Position numbers and translations under genes: made by a program. From the NCBI RefSeq assembly GCF_900116665.1, contig NZ_FPBK01000003.1, positions 89,306-153,305 of the forward strand: a stretch of DNA of 64,000 bases. Reading direction: 5' to 3'. Positions 35,812 through 43,667 of this stretch are shown here, one piece after another (position 1 is the stretch's first letter; every line of letters starts with the position of its first letter). This DNA comes from Pustulibacterium marinum. Lineage in GTDB: Bacteria; Bacteroidota; Bacteroidia; Flavobacteriales; Flavobacteriaceae. The notes under the pieces were generated by a model, which saw nothing but the letters and a program-made list of their open reading frames with translations, had not been told where the DNA came from and searched no databases.

Positions 35812-36366
35812 TTATGCTGCCAATCGGTCTCTAACTTCCATGAGCGCAAAGCCTAATAGATTGCGACCTTTCCATTGAAAAACTTCGGTAGCTTTTGGGT
35901 TTTCAACACCCATTCCTATACCCCAAACACTTTCATTTTTGTTAGCTTCTACCAATACATCTTCATCTGTATTCAGTAAGAAACGTTTTAATTCGGGGTT
36001 TTGGCTAAACTTATGAATATTTCCTTCCACAGCCAGATCAAATCTGCGCTCTTTCCAGATTACCTCATTTTTATCGTTTACTTCTCTACTTAGCTGTTGC
36101 ACTTTTTGAATACTATCGGCTGCTATAATGGCTTCGGCCAATTTATCTTCGTGAAACAAGCGTGCTCTTTGCGCCATCATCCAGTGTTCGGCTGTTTTGT
36201 AAACAATGCCGTTCACTTTGAATGAACTTTCATATTTTCGGCTTAGACAACGCTCATCTACCTCTGTTGGATGTGTTGTGGTTTTTCCTTCAAACAATAA
36301 GAAGTCTTTTACTTCATCATTTACTAATTGTTCTTTTAACCATTCCACAGAATAGTTGGTTTTCAT
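35812..36366 (-). CDS. NADAR family protein (YbiA-like)
   Basis: About 184 residues. FLLFEGKTT, a central YKTAEHWMMAQRARLF with the family's Glu and Trp, LAEAIIAADSIQKVQQLSREV and WGIGMGVENPKA are NADAR hallmarks. Family members cleave N-glycosidic bonds: YbiA acts on damaged riboflavin intermediates, and other NADAR proteins remove ADP-ribose from nucleic acid bases. I take ATG 36366 as the start because the upstream 11 codons are poorly conserved in character. A 7-bp hairpin lies just ahead of the start. Confidence 0.87.
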   Translation of the reverse strand: MKTNYSVEWLKEQLVNDEVKDFLLFEGKTTTHPTEVDERCLSRKYESSFKVNGIVYKTAEHWMMAQRARLFHEDKLAEAIIAADSIQKVQQLSREVNDKNEVIWKERRFDLAVEGNIHKFSQNPELKRFLLNTDEDVLVEANKNESVWGIGMGVENPKATEVFQWKGRNLLGFALMEVRDRLAA

Positions 36367-36383
36367 AGTCACTAGGTTTCTTG

Positions 36384-36400
36384 AGTGCTTGGTAAGCACT
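36384..36400 (-). repeat. Inverted repeat in the leader of the NADAR gene
   Basis: AGTGCTT / AAGCACT, a perfect 7-bp inverted repeat with a 3-base loop, 18 bases upstream of the chosen start. It could be an mRNA hairpin or an operator. Function unknown. Confidence 0.5.
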
Positions 36401-36513
36401 GATCATTTTCTTCATTTTCACCACGAAACTAAGAATTAATTTACTTTAAAGAAACCCTAACTTAAACTTCTTTTGTTAATACAATTATAAAATATTGTCA
36501 CCTTAAACAAGGT

Positions 36514-36540
36514 AAAATCCCTACATATGGGGATTTTTTC
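36514..36540 (+). terminator. Orphan intrinsic terminator
   Basis: An 8-bp stem AAAATCCC / GGGATTTT, loop TACATATG, with a T tract in the plus direction. No plus-strand gene precedes it within 2.9 kb, so what it terminates is unclear; a short plus-strand RNA is one possibility. It might also act as a shared leader element for the gene at 36775. Confidence 0.55.
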
Positions 36541-36637
36541 ATGTCTATTCATTGGTTATCTTCCCCAGGACCATTACTACTAGTTCCCCTACATTCCAAA
36601 GATGTTGCAGTAGTATCAAGACAATTGTAGTGTATAC

Positions 36638-36683
36638 TGAGTCCATATTTCTACCCCTAAACCATGGACTAGGTATGGACTCA
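36638..36683 (+). repeat. 10-bp perfect inverted repeat ahead of the 36775 gene
   Basis: TGAGTCCATA at 36638-36647 is the exact reverse complement of TATGGACTCA at 36674-36683, with a 26-base spacer. The right arm lies inside the 11-bp tandem array, so one array unit is repeated in opposite orientation upstream. Confidence 0.75.
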
Positions 36684-36707
36684 CCATGGACTTACCATGG
36701 AGGAACC
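36664..36707 (+). repeat. 11-bp tandem repeat, four units
   Basis: Four consecutive 11-base units: ATGGACTAGGT, ATGGACTCACC, ATGGACTTACC, ATGGAGGAACC. Weaker copies of the same period (AGGGGATACCC, GAAGGATACTC) appear to follow to about 36740. Each unit begins with ATG but the period is not a multiple of three, so the array is not coding. The protein's real start is 68 bases further on. Confidence 0.8.
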
Positions 36708-36774
36708 TAAGGGGATACCCGAAGGATACTCACAGGAACACACCAATTCATTATTTTACAAAAAAACAGAAATT

Positions 36775-37518
36775 ATGGCTAAGTTATTACCAAACAACAA
36801 GATCATCGGATCTTTAGGAAATGTAAGTTTTAAAGAACTGAATGGCGCTACTATTCTACAATCTAAACCCGGAAAGGGAGGCGTAAAACAAACCAAAAAC
36901 ACCAAAAAAGCTGCTACCAATTTTGGCCAATGTAGTAGTGAAGCTTCAAAGATGGTTCGCAGTTGGCAGTCCATTATCTTACAGTATCAAGATAGTCAAA
37001 TGGGATATCGTTTTAGAAGTACACTTTACAATAGCATGCTTTCCAAGCCCATGCCACCGGGTAGCATGCGCTCACTTGCAGATGTTACCTTCAGTGATCT
37101 TAATGGGTTTGAATTCAATACACAAAGTCTCTTTTCACACTATTGCAGAATTTCCATCCAGTGTGCTATTACCGCCTCTAGAAAGATAAGCATTTGCATA
37201 GCTTCTTGTGAAGCTGCTACTAGTATTTCATGGCCAACTAATGCTAGCAAAGCTACATTATGCTTATTTTTAAACAATCCTTTTATTAGCAATACTAACG
37301 AGAACACTGAATTACTACAAATAGACATTCCCAACAGAAACTACATTATTCCCTCAGAAGAGGTGGAACTAGCACTGCCCAAAACAAAAACAGTGATAGC
37401 TGTAGTAGGCTGTATATTCTTTTATACAGATATGCTCCATAGTCAGCCTGTTTGCATCAATAATAAACAGCTACATCCCGTACAATTACTGCACATACAG
37501 CTGGTTGAACGACCATAA
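36775..37518 (+). CDS. Unrecognised protein with a GxxGNVxF N-terminus
   Basis: About 247 residues from ATG 36775; an in-frame ATG at 36697 is the last unit of the tandem repeat and is unlikely to be used. The N-terminus IIGSLGNVSFKELNGATILQSKPGK followed by a basic helix recalls a group of ~220-250-residue Bacteroidota proteins that start with a short Gly-rich beta hairpin, but I cannot name the family. The middle is rich in Ser, Cys and Ile (SICIASCEAATS). No signal peptide. Base composition is somewhat richer in GC than neighbouring genes. It stands alone between an array of repeats and a small membrane protein gene. Confidence 0.65.
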   Translation: MAKLLPNNKIIGSLGNVSFKELNGATILQSKPGKGGVKQTKNTKKAATNFGQCSSEASKMVRSWQSIILQYQDSQMGYRFRSTLYNSMLSKPMPPGSMRSLADVTFSDLNGFEFNTQSLFSHYCRISIQCAITASRKISICIASCEAATSISWPTNASKATLCLFLNNPFISNTNENTELLQIDIPNRNYIIPSEEVELALPKTKTVIAVVGCIFFYTDMLHSQPVCINNKQLHPVQLLHIQLVERP

Positions 37519-37641
37519 ATAGATTACATTACGAACAAACCAAAAGTTTAAAAGTATGCTAAAAACTACTTAAGAGATGGTTAACAAAGTTTATAATCAT
37601 ATATTAAGGCATACTTTGGCTAGAAAGAAAAAGAAATTGCT

Positions 37642-37845
37642 ATGATAAAGATACTTGCTATAATATTGGCCGTAGGCGGCGCTATTAGTTTGATAATGGG
37701 AATTATGGGCATCTTTGGCAGCATGGCTGTTGGTGTAAGCCCATGGGCATTAGCTATTTTAGGATTTATATTCTTTTTATCGGGAACAGGAATGCTCAAA
37801 TCTAGAAAAGATACCGATGTAATTAAGGCAGAAAATAACAAGTAG
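37642..37845 (+). CDS. Small two-helix membrane protein
   Basis: 67 residues: two hydrophobic helices (ILAIILAVGGAISLIMGIMG and SPWALAILGFIFFLSGTGML) and a charged tail KSRKDTDVIKAENNK. It is followed by a strong terminator, which supports a real gene. Function unknown; the size and form are like small stress or envelope proteins. Confidence 0.7.
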   Translation: MIKILAIILAVGGAISLIMGIMGIFGSMAVGVSPWALAILGFIFFLSGTGMLKSRKDTDVIKAENNK

Positions 37846-37863
37846 AACCCTTATATACTTGAC

Positions 37864-37899
37864 AAAAGCGCTACGTAGCCCAAAACGTAGTGCTTTTTT
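37864..37899. terminator. Terminator between convergent genes
   Basis: A stem AAAAGCGCTACG / CGTAGTGCTTTT with one G-T type mismatch and a T tract, between the small membrane protein gene and the convergent NTF2-like gene. Confidence 0.82.
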
Positions 37900-37900
37900 G

Positions 37901-38359
37901 TTACTCACCACAACCTTCCTTTCTTTTGGTATCTACCAAATAGATAATCTTCCAACCTGTATCGATTTTTATAAATTGAAACGAATTGACTCCACAGTGA
38001 CTAAATTCCCCATTCATATAAAACTCGTAGGGTGTCCAGGCATTGGCCATATCTCCATCTACTTTGATGATGTAATCCGTTAAGCGCTCTTCAAACTTGA
38101 TATGATCTGGTATACTCCCTATCGATTTTACAAAGGTGCGGTACGGTTGTGAATCTAATTTCACCTTTCCCTCCTTGTCTTTTCCAATGGATTGCAATTC
38201 TACATATCCATAGGCAAAGTCGGCAAGAGCTACTGTATCTTTCGCATGAAAGGCCTTGAAAAAGTCTTGAACAGTTTGCTTCACCGATTCCTCTGAGCTT
38301 TGCGCAACAGCCTGAAATGAAAAACTACAAAAACAACAGAAAGCAACTAGGTATTTCAT
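37901..38359 (-). CDS. NTF2/SnoaL-like secreted protein
   Basis: About 152 residues from ATG 38359, which gives a proper signal peptide (YLVAFCCFCSFSFQAVAQ); a longer frame from 38413 adds a basic non-signal stretch. The mature part (VKQTVQDFFKAFHAKDTVALADF ... NSFQFIKIDTGWKIIYL) has the cone-shaped NTF2-like fold signature found in SnoaL-like and DUF4440-type proteins. No catalytic residues can be assigned. It is divergent from panB, with a gap of about 60 bases. Confidence 0.8.
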   Translation of the reverse strand: MKYLVAFCCFCSFSFQAVAQSSEESVKQTVQDFFKAFHAKDTVALADFAYGYVELQSIGKDKEGKVKLDSQPYRTFVKSIGSIPDHIKFEERLTDYIIKVDGDMANAWTPYEFYMNGEFSHCGVNSFQFIKIDTGWKIIYLVDTKRKEGCGE

Positions 38360-38389
38360 AATTAACAGTCTTAAAAAATTACAATTTAG

Positions 38390-38397
38390 TATTTTTG
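38390..38397 (+). promoter_or_regulatory. -7 promoter box (TATTTTTG) for panB
   Basis: TATTTTTG fits TAnnTTTG and lies 22 bases before the panB ATG. Confidence 0.5.
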
Positions 38398-38419
38398 CCC
38401 CAATTTTAAGCACAGAAAA

Positions 38420-39238
38420 ATGTCAGTAGCAAAAAAAGAATATAAACGAATCACGGTAAAGTCGTTAGGCGAAATGAAACGCAATGGAGAGAAAATTTCT
38501 ATGTTGACCGCTTATGACTATACCATGTCTATGATCTTAGACAATGCCGGACTTGATGTAATGTTGGTGGGTGACTCTGCCAGTAATACGATGGCCGGAC
38601 ACGAAACCACCTTACCTATTACACTGGACCAAATGATCTACCACGCTTCATCGGTAGTTCGTGGAGCTAACAGAGCTTTGGTTGTTGTAGACCTTCCTTT
38701 TGGTAGTTACCAAAGTGATCCTAAAGAAGCTTTGCGTTCTTCTATTCGAATCATGAAAGAAAGTGGCGCACATGCTATTAAGATTGAAGGAGGAAAAGAA
38801 ATTAAAGAATCGGTTAAACGTATTCTGAATGCTGGAATTCCGGTAATGGGACATTTAGGTTTAACGCCGCAATCTATCTATAAATTCGGAAGTTACACGG
38901 TGAGAGCTAAAGAGGAAGAAGAGGCTGAGAAACTAAAATCGGACGCAAAATTGCTTGAAAAAATGGGATGTTTTGCAGTGGTTTTGGAAAAAGTACCTGC
39001 CAAACTAGCCAAAGAAGTTGCCGAAAGTTTAACCATTCCTGTGATAGGAATTGGTGCCGGAAATGGCGTAGACGGACAAGTATTGGTCGTACATGATATG
39101 CTAGGTATGACACACGAATTCAATCCAAGATTTTTGAGAAGATATGCCAATCTTTATGATGTAATGACCGAAGCTGTTGAGCATTATGTTGAAGATGTAA
39201 AAGCAAAGGACTTCCCTAGCGATCAAGAACAATATTAA
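38420..39238 (+). CDS. panB: 3-methyl-2-oxobutanoate hydroxymethyltransferase
   Basis: 272 residues, normal length. PanB adds a hydroxymethyl group from methylene-tetrahydrofolate to ketoisovalerate, the first step towards pantothenate. Seen: [66 protein letters not shown] and [16 protein letters not shown], covering the magnesium and ketoisovalerate sites. The other pan genes are not nearby. Its natural downstream partner may have been the cupin gene now broken at 39243. Confidence 0.97.
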   Translation: MSVAKKEYKRITVKSLGEMKRNGEKISMLTAYDYTMSMILDNAGLDVMLVGDSASNTMAGHETTLPITLDQMIYHASSVVRGANRALVVVDLPFGSYQSDPKEALRSSIRIMKESGAHAIKIEGGKEIKESVKRILNAGIPVMGHLGLTPQSIYKFGSYTVRAKEEEEAEKLKSDAKLLEKMGCFAVVLEKVPAKLAKEVAESLTIPVIGIGAGNGVDGQVLVVHDMLGMTHEFNPRFLRRYANLYDVMTEAVEHYVEDVKAKDFPSDQEQY

Positions 39239-39242
39239 TTGT

Positions 39243-39389
39243 ATGACTGCCCAAGCAATCATAGAAAAATTAAACCTACAACCGCATCCGGAAGGTGGCT
39301 TTTTTAGAGAAACTTATCGTAGTGAGGAAGTGATTTCGCAAGACGCGCTTCCGGATGTTTTTGAAGCTTATAGATTATTAGTATTTTAG
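39243..39389 (+). pseudogene. Truncated DUF985 (cupin_5) gene fragment
   Basis: A 48-codon frame starting ATG 39243, five bases after panB. The first ~36 residues (IIEKLNLQPHPEGGFFRETY, then RSEEV) match the start of DUF985 cupin proteins, which are normally about 160 residues. The match ends near FEAY, where the frame enters the TTAGNNNN array and stops at a TAG belonging to that array. No downstream cupin sequence is present before the next gene, so the C-terminal three quarters have been lost. Confidence 0.8.
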
Positions 39390-39425
39390 ACCATTAGCAT
39401 CTTAGATTGTTCGTATGTTAGCTTA
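39370..39425 (+). repeat. 8-bp periodic array TTAGNNNN, left arm
   Basis: TTAG occurs at 39378, 39386, 39394, 39402 and 39418, with ATAG at 39370 and TTCG at 39410 filling the phase: seven units at exactly 8-base intervals. The four bases between are variable (TATT, ACCA, CATC, ATTG, TATG, CTTA). The array runs up to the ATG of the four-helix-bundle gene. Confidence 0.85.
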
Positions 39426-39781
39426 TGCATAGATTCAAGGAATTAGAAATATGGAAAAGAAGCAAAATTTTTTGTTCAGTAATTTATACTGAAACCAATA
39501 ATTTCCCTAGTTCAGAACAGTTTGGCTTAACAAATCAAATAAGAAGAAGCGCTGTCTCAATTCCTTCAAATATTGCTGAAGGTGCTTCACGAACTTCTCA
39601 GAAAGAATTTTCCAGATTTTTAGAGATTGCCCTTGGCTCTGCATACGAAATGGAGACACAAATTTTGATTGCTGAAGATTTAAAATTTCTTCCTCAAGAA
39701 AAAACAGCTTATATTTTGGATGAACTCAATCAAATTGTAAAAATGATCTCAAAATTCAGAAGTCAACTAAAAACAAACTAA
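39425..39781 (+). CDS. Four-helix-bundle protein, 23S rRNA intervening-sequence (S23) family
   Basis: 118 residues, typical length. FKELEIWKRSKIFCSVIY, FGLTNQIRRSAVSIPSNIAEG and EFSRFLEIALGSAYEMETQIL are hallmarks of the S23/bAvd-like family, named from ORFs in intervening sequences of 23S rRNA and related to the accessory protein of diversity-generating retroelements. The fold is a basic, pentamer-forming four-helix bundle that may bind nucleic acid. Its cellular role is unknown. The stop codon lies inside the first unit of the right-hand CTAA array. Confidence 0.93.
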   Translation: MHRFKELEIWKRSKIFCSVIYTETNNFPSSEQFGLTNQIRRSAVSIPSNIAEGASRTSQKEFSRFLEIALGSAYEMETQILIAEDLKFLPQEKTAYILDELNQIVKMISKFRSQLKTN

Positions 39782-39840
39782 CATACTAGATTTCTAATAA
39801 CCTCAATACTAATCATCTAATACACTAACTATCTAACATA
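39778..39840 (-). repeat. 8-bp periodic array TTAGNNNN, right arm (inverted)
   Basis: On the plus strand CTAA occurs at 39778, 39794, 39809, 39817, 39825 and 39833, with CTAG at 39786 and CTCA at 39802: eight units at 8-base spacing except one 7-base step (39802 to 39809). Read on the minus strand these are TTAGNNNN units like those of the left arm. Confidence 0.85.
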
Positions 39841-39846
39841 CTTCCC

Positions 39847-40539
39847 ATGCACACCCACTCAACCAAACATAACTTGCAAGTTTTGTATGAAGACAATCAT
39901 ATTATTGTGATCAACAAACGTTCGGGAGATATTGTACAAGGTGATAAAACGGGCGACAAACCATTATCGGAAGTAGTAAAAGAATACCTTAAAGACAAAT
40001 ACAACAAACCCGGAAATGTATATTTGGGCGTGGTGCACAGACTGGATAGACCCACAACAGGTATTGTACTATTTGCAAAAACTTCCAAAGCACTACCCCG
40101 ACTCAACAAACTATTTGCAGGGAAGGAAGCCAAAAAAACCTATTGGGCTTTGGTGAAAAATCAGCCGCCAAAAACTACAGATCGGTTAGTGCATTATATG
40201 AAGCGAAACCCGAAACAAAACAAATCGTATGCGCATATTAAGGAAGTTCCAGATAGTAAAAAAGCTATTTTAAGTTATTCCGTCATTCAAAAACTGACAC
40301 ATTATTATTTGTTGGAAGTAGCTTTGGAAACCGGGCGTCATCATCAAATACGCTCCCAATTATCGGCCATTGGTTGCCCTATTAAAGGAGATTTAAAATA
40401 TGGTTTTGACAGAAGCAACCCAGATGGAAGTATTCATTTACATTCCAGAAAATTGGAATTAGTTCATCCTGTAAGCAAGGAAAAACTGGTTATTACCGCA
40501 CCTGTACCTGATGAAAAGTTATGGCAGGCAACTGAATAA
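39847..40539 (+). CDS. RluA family pseudouridine synthase
   Basis: 230 residues, the short form without an S4 domain. VLYEDNHIIVINKRSG, the catalytic VVHRLDRPTTGIVLFAKT (Asp in HRLD), KTYWALV and ETGRHHQIRSQLSAIGCPIKGD are diagnostic. It converts uridine to pseudouridine in rRNA or tRNA; the exact site cannot be told. Its ATG is only 7 bases after the right-hand CTAA array, so its original promoter or operon link to panB has probably been altered by the insertion. Confidence 0.92.
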   Translation: MHTHSTKHNLQVLYEDNHIIVINKRSGDIVQGDKTGDKPLSEVVKEYLKDKYNKPGNVYLGVVHRLDRPTTGIVLFAKTSKALPRLNKLFAGKEAKKTYWALVKNQPPKTTDRLVHYMKRNPKQNKSYAHIKEVPDSKKAILSYSVIQKLTHYYLLEVALETGRHHQIRSQLSAIGCPIKGDLKYGFDRSNPDGSIHLHSRKLELVHPVSKEKLVITAPVPDEKLWQATE

Positions 40540-40726
40540 CAGCACATACTTAGTCAACCCACTACAACTTATAAAATACTCACTATTGGGTATTTACATT
40601 CACATATTAAAACCGTTATTTAGAAGTATTGTTGAATACATAAAATTTACACGTTTTAAATAATTCATTGGTTAAATTTTATTTCGTGTGTTTTGTTTTA
40701 CTTCATTAGAAGGTTTGGTTAAATTA

Positions 40727-40761
40727 AAAAAGGGAATTACAGTGTGTGTAATTCCCTTTTT
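40727..40761. terminator. Strong bidirectional terminator
   Basis: A perfect 15-bp stem AAAAAGGGAATTACA / TGTAATTCCCTTTTT with a 5-base loop, between the convergent RluA-type gene and the gene at 40784. Confidence 0.92.
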
Positions 40762-40783
40762 GCTAATATTGGTTCTTTATAAG

Positions 40784-42328
40784 TTATCTAAAATCTCGCT
40801 GCGCTTTTTCTTTGATAATCTCTGCCACGGGTCTGTTTTGAATATTACTTTCTAGCCACGAAATGATATCTAAGTACAGAAAAGCTCGTTTCTCATAACG
40901 GTGATCTTCATACTGTTTCAATCGATCACGTAACTTTATAAACTCTCCTTTCAACTCATGTGGATAGATGTTCCCTAGATTTCTCAAAAACTTAATCATC
41001 TCTTTTTGTACTGCATGCAAGTCGTTCATTTTAATTAAAAACTTATACGTGCTTCGCAGTTGTACATCTAAATGATAATCCATTCCTGCTTCGTAATGCG
41101 CTACCAAACTCAGTACTCTGGCAAAACACATTAAATCCTCTCGCATGGTAAGGTTTTTATTATCAATGATCTTTTTCAAGAATTTGATACACATTTTATG
41201 ATTTTCCATTCCAAAATACATGCACGCAATTTTGTAGTAGAAAATCATTACATGATGTTCATCTATTGCATTTTGATGGTTTTTTAATAGCTCCTGAGTT
41301 TCTTCGATCAAATAAGCTCCTTCTACAAAGTTGCCTTCCATAAAATGAAGGTTGAACTTATTATTGTAGATATAAATGAAACTCAACGATTGTACATTCT
41401 CATTGTTTGGGAACTCTGGTAAAGCTATGGTAGCCTCTAATCTTTCCAAGGCTGTTTTAAAATAAGAGCTATACTTTACCAATTGAAGACATTCTAACAA
41501 ATAGTTGTTTCCTTTAAGAAACCAAACCGGATTCAAGTAAATCATGGATGGATTTTCATAAAACATATCTACCCACTTCGTAGCATATTTATAACATGAT
41601 AAAAAATCCTGAATAAGAAATGAATACCACAAATGCGATTTATAAACCCACAATTTTTCTCGAAAATCTAATGCTTCAATTTGATATTCCGGTAAACGTG
41701 CATTGAAATAATTAGTGATTTCAGTAATCTCTTCATCACTCTTTGCATAGCCCATTTTTAGCATCAAACCGTATAATTGTAAGGATAAATTAGAAAGCTT
41801 ACTCGCAATTACATTTTTTTGACTTAGCTCTTTCGCCTGTATTGCCAGCTCATCTGCTCTACCGCTAATACTACGGGTAATATACTGTGATTCTATGATT
41901 TTCTCTAGCTCAATTACTTCATACGCCAAGTTCTTCTCCTGGTTTTCCAAAGCCATATTCTTGGCTTTATCCAAAATCTTTAAACTCTGCTTGTACAATC
42001 CTTTTTGATACAAAATAGTTGCAAAATCTAATTGTTCTCGCAACTGAATACGTATATCTTGATTCACAGGATTCAAGCGTAAACTCACCAAAATCTGCTT
42101 GTACAAATGCGCTTTTAAGTTAGAAAGTTGCTGCTTTTTTACAATTTCACTTTTCAAAATAGTAGGTTCGTCATACTTTTTTAATTTGTCTAAAAGATTG
42201 AAAAGTGCCAGGAACTTGGCATTCGCATTCACTCCCAAGCGATTTACATATAGTTTGAATTGTCTTTTTTCTGACTTTGATAATGACTTTATAAGTATGA
42301 ATAAACTATCTTTTGAAGCGTTTGTCAT
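40784..42328 (-). CDS. Cytoplasmic helical-repeat protein of unknown function
   Basis: 514 residues, all alpha, no signal peptide or transmembrane helix. The start DSLFILIKSLSKSEKRQFKLY is typical of a Flavobacteriaceae-wide conserved protein; the rest resembles degenerate TPR-like repeats (for example YQKGLYKQSLKILDKAKNMA near residue 113). No catalytic motif. It is divergent from leuA and may be monocistronic. A scaffold or regulator is possible but there is nothing specific to support either. Confidence 0.8.
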   Translation of the reverse strand: MTNASKDSLFILIKSLSKSEKRQFKLYVNRLGVNANAKFLALFNLLDKLKKYDEPTILKSEIVKKQQLSNLKAHLYKQILVSLRLNPVNQDIRIQLREQLDFATILYQKGLYKQSLKILDKAKNMALENQEKNLAYEVIELEKIIESQYITRSISGRADELAIQAKELSQKNVIASKLSNLSLQLYGLMLKMGYAKSDEEITEITNYFNARLPEYQIEALDFREKLWVYKSHLWYSFLIQDFLSCYKYATKWVDMFYENPSMIYLNPVWFLKGNNYLLECLQLVKYSSYFKTALERLEATIALPEFPNNENVQSLSFIYIYNNKFNLHFMEGNFVEGAYLIEETQELLKNHQNAIDEHHVMIFYYKIACMYFGMENHKMCIKFLKKIIDNKNLTMREDLMCFARVLSLVAHYEAGMDYHLDVQLRSTYKFLIKMNDLHAVQKEMIKFLRNLGNIYPHELKGEFIKLRDRLKQYEDHRYEKRAFLYLDIISWLESNIQNRPVAEIIKEKAQRDFR

Positions 42329-42488
42329 CGTATCTAATAACTTTTTAAAACACTGTAAACCAATTTTATATATTTAAAAATTATCACTTTAGTGTTGTAA
42401 CGGTTTACGGGGTAAATGAGCGATTTAAAAGTACAACTTTTAAATTCGTATGAAACAATCAACGTAAAATTAAGGTTAAATAATTGAA

Positions 42489-43661
42489 ATGAGTATTGAA
42501 AAAGTCCAAATCTTCGACACTACATTAAGAGATGGTGAGCAAGTTCCGGGGTGTAAATTGAACACCGCACAAAAACTTGTAATCGCCGAACGCTTAGATG
42601 CTTTGGGAGTAGATGTCATAGAAGCAGGTTTTCCTATCTCTAGTCCTGGTGACTTTCATTCGGTCAACGAGATTGCTAAGATAGTGAAAAATGCTACCGT
42701 CTGCGGATTAACCCGAGCTGTTAAAAAAGACATTGAAGTAGCAGCAGAAGCACTCAAACACGCCAAAAAACCTCGTATCCATACCGGAATCGGAACCTCT
42801 GATTCTCATATCCTCCACAAATTTAAATCGAATAGAGATGAAATCTTAGAACGTGCTGTAAAAGCGGTAGCCTATGCTAAAACTTTTGTAGACGATGTGG
42901 AATTTTATGCAGAAGATGCCGGAAGAACTGATAACGAGTTTTTAGCATTAATTTGTTCTGAAGTAATCAAAGCGGGAGCAACTGTTTTGAATATTCCTGA
43001 TACCACAGGCTATTGCCTTCCAGAACAATATGGAGCTAAGATTAAATACCTGAGAGATCATGTAACGGATATTGATAAAGCAATTTTGTCTTGTCACTGC
43101 CATAACGATCTTGGTTTGGCTACTGCGAATTCCATTTCGGGAGTAATCAACGGTGCACGCCAAATTGAATGTACTATAAATGGAATTGGAGAACGTGCCG
43201 GAAATACTTCCTTAGAAGAAGTGGTAATGATCATGCGTCAACACCCAGATTTAAATTTAGATACCAATATCAACTCTAAATTATTGTACAGTACCAGTAG
43301 ATTGGTTTCAGAAAGTATGGGAATGCCAGTACAACCTAACAAAGCCATTGTAGGTTCTAACGCATTTGCACACAGTTCAGGAATCCATCAAGATGGAGTG
43401 ATCAAAAACAGAGAAACCTACGAAATCATTGATCCGGAAGAAGTTGGTGTTATCGAATCTGCCATCGTTTTAACCGCCAGAAGTGGTAGAGCTGCTTTGG
43501 CTTACAGAGCGAAACGTATCGGTTACGAATTAACAAAATTAGAATTAGACAAAGTTTACGAAGAATTTTTAAACTTTGCTGATAAGAAGAAAGAAGTGGT
43601 AGATGAAGACATTCATCAAATCATGGAAATTCATAAAATAGAACACAAAGCGATTGCTTAA
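42489..43661 (+). CDS. leuA: 2-isopropylmalate synthase (short form)
   Basis: 390 residues. It condenses acetyl-CoA with 2-ketoisovalerate, the committed step of leucine synthesis. The DRE-TIM barrel is complete: [13 protein letters not shown] (9-21), the metal ligands in [14 protein letters not shown], and [15 protein letters not shown]. The usual C-terminal LeuA dimer/regulatory domain of ~130 residues is missing; the protein ends soon after the subdomain helices. Feedback by leucine as in E. coli is therefore not expected. First of four tightly packed leu genes. Homocitrate or citramalate synthase activity is less likely given leuCDB. Confidence 0.94.
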   Translation: MSIEKVQIFDTTLRDGEQVPGCKLNTAQKLVIAERLDALGVDVIEAGFPISSPGDFHSVNEIAKIVKNATVCGLTRAVKKDIEVAAEALKHAKKPRIHTGIGTSDSHILHKFKSNRDEILERAVKAVAYAKTFVDDVEFYAEDAGRTDNEFLALICSEVIKAGATVLNIPDTTGYCLPEQYGAKIKYLRDHVTDIDKAILSCHCHNDLGLATANSISGVINGARQIECTINGIGERAGNTSLEEVVMIMRQHPDLNLDTNINSKLLYSTSRLVSESMGMPVQPNKAIVGSNAFAHSSGIHQDGVIKNRETYEIIDPEEVGVIESAIVLTARSGRAALAYRAKRIGYELTKLELDKVYEEFLNFADKKKEVVDEDIHQIMEIHKIEHKAIA

Positions 43662-43667
43662 AAAAAC

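Larger units (their letters stand above)
39370..39840 (+). mobile_element. Putative small insertion unit: S23-type gene between inverted TTAG arrays
   Basis: The unit is a four-helix-bundle gene with an 8-bp-period array on each side in opposite orientation (right arm CTAANNNN). The innermost 9 bases match exactly: GTATGTTAG at 39413-39421 and CTAACATAC at 39778-39786. A further segment GATTATTAGTATT (39373-39385) pairs with AATACTAATCATC (39805-39817) with one mismatch. The unit interrupts a cupin gene. There is no transposase and no obvious target duplication, so the mechanism of spread is unknown. Confidence 0.55.

Noticed and set aside
36697-36774. N-terminal extension of the orphan gene from ATG 36697
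   Set aside because: Those codons are the tandem 11-bp repeat, which is not a multiple of three; ATG 36775 starts the conserved-looking domain.
42329-42488. Leucine leader peptide and attenuator ahead of leuA
   Set aside because: No short frame with Leu codons and no terminator hairpin.
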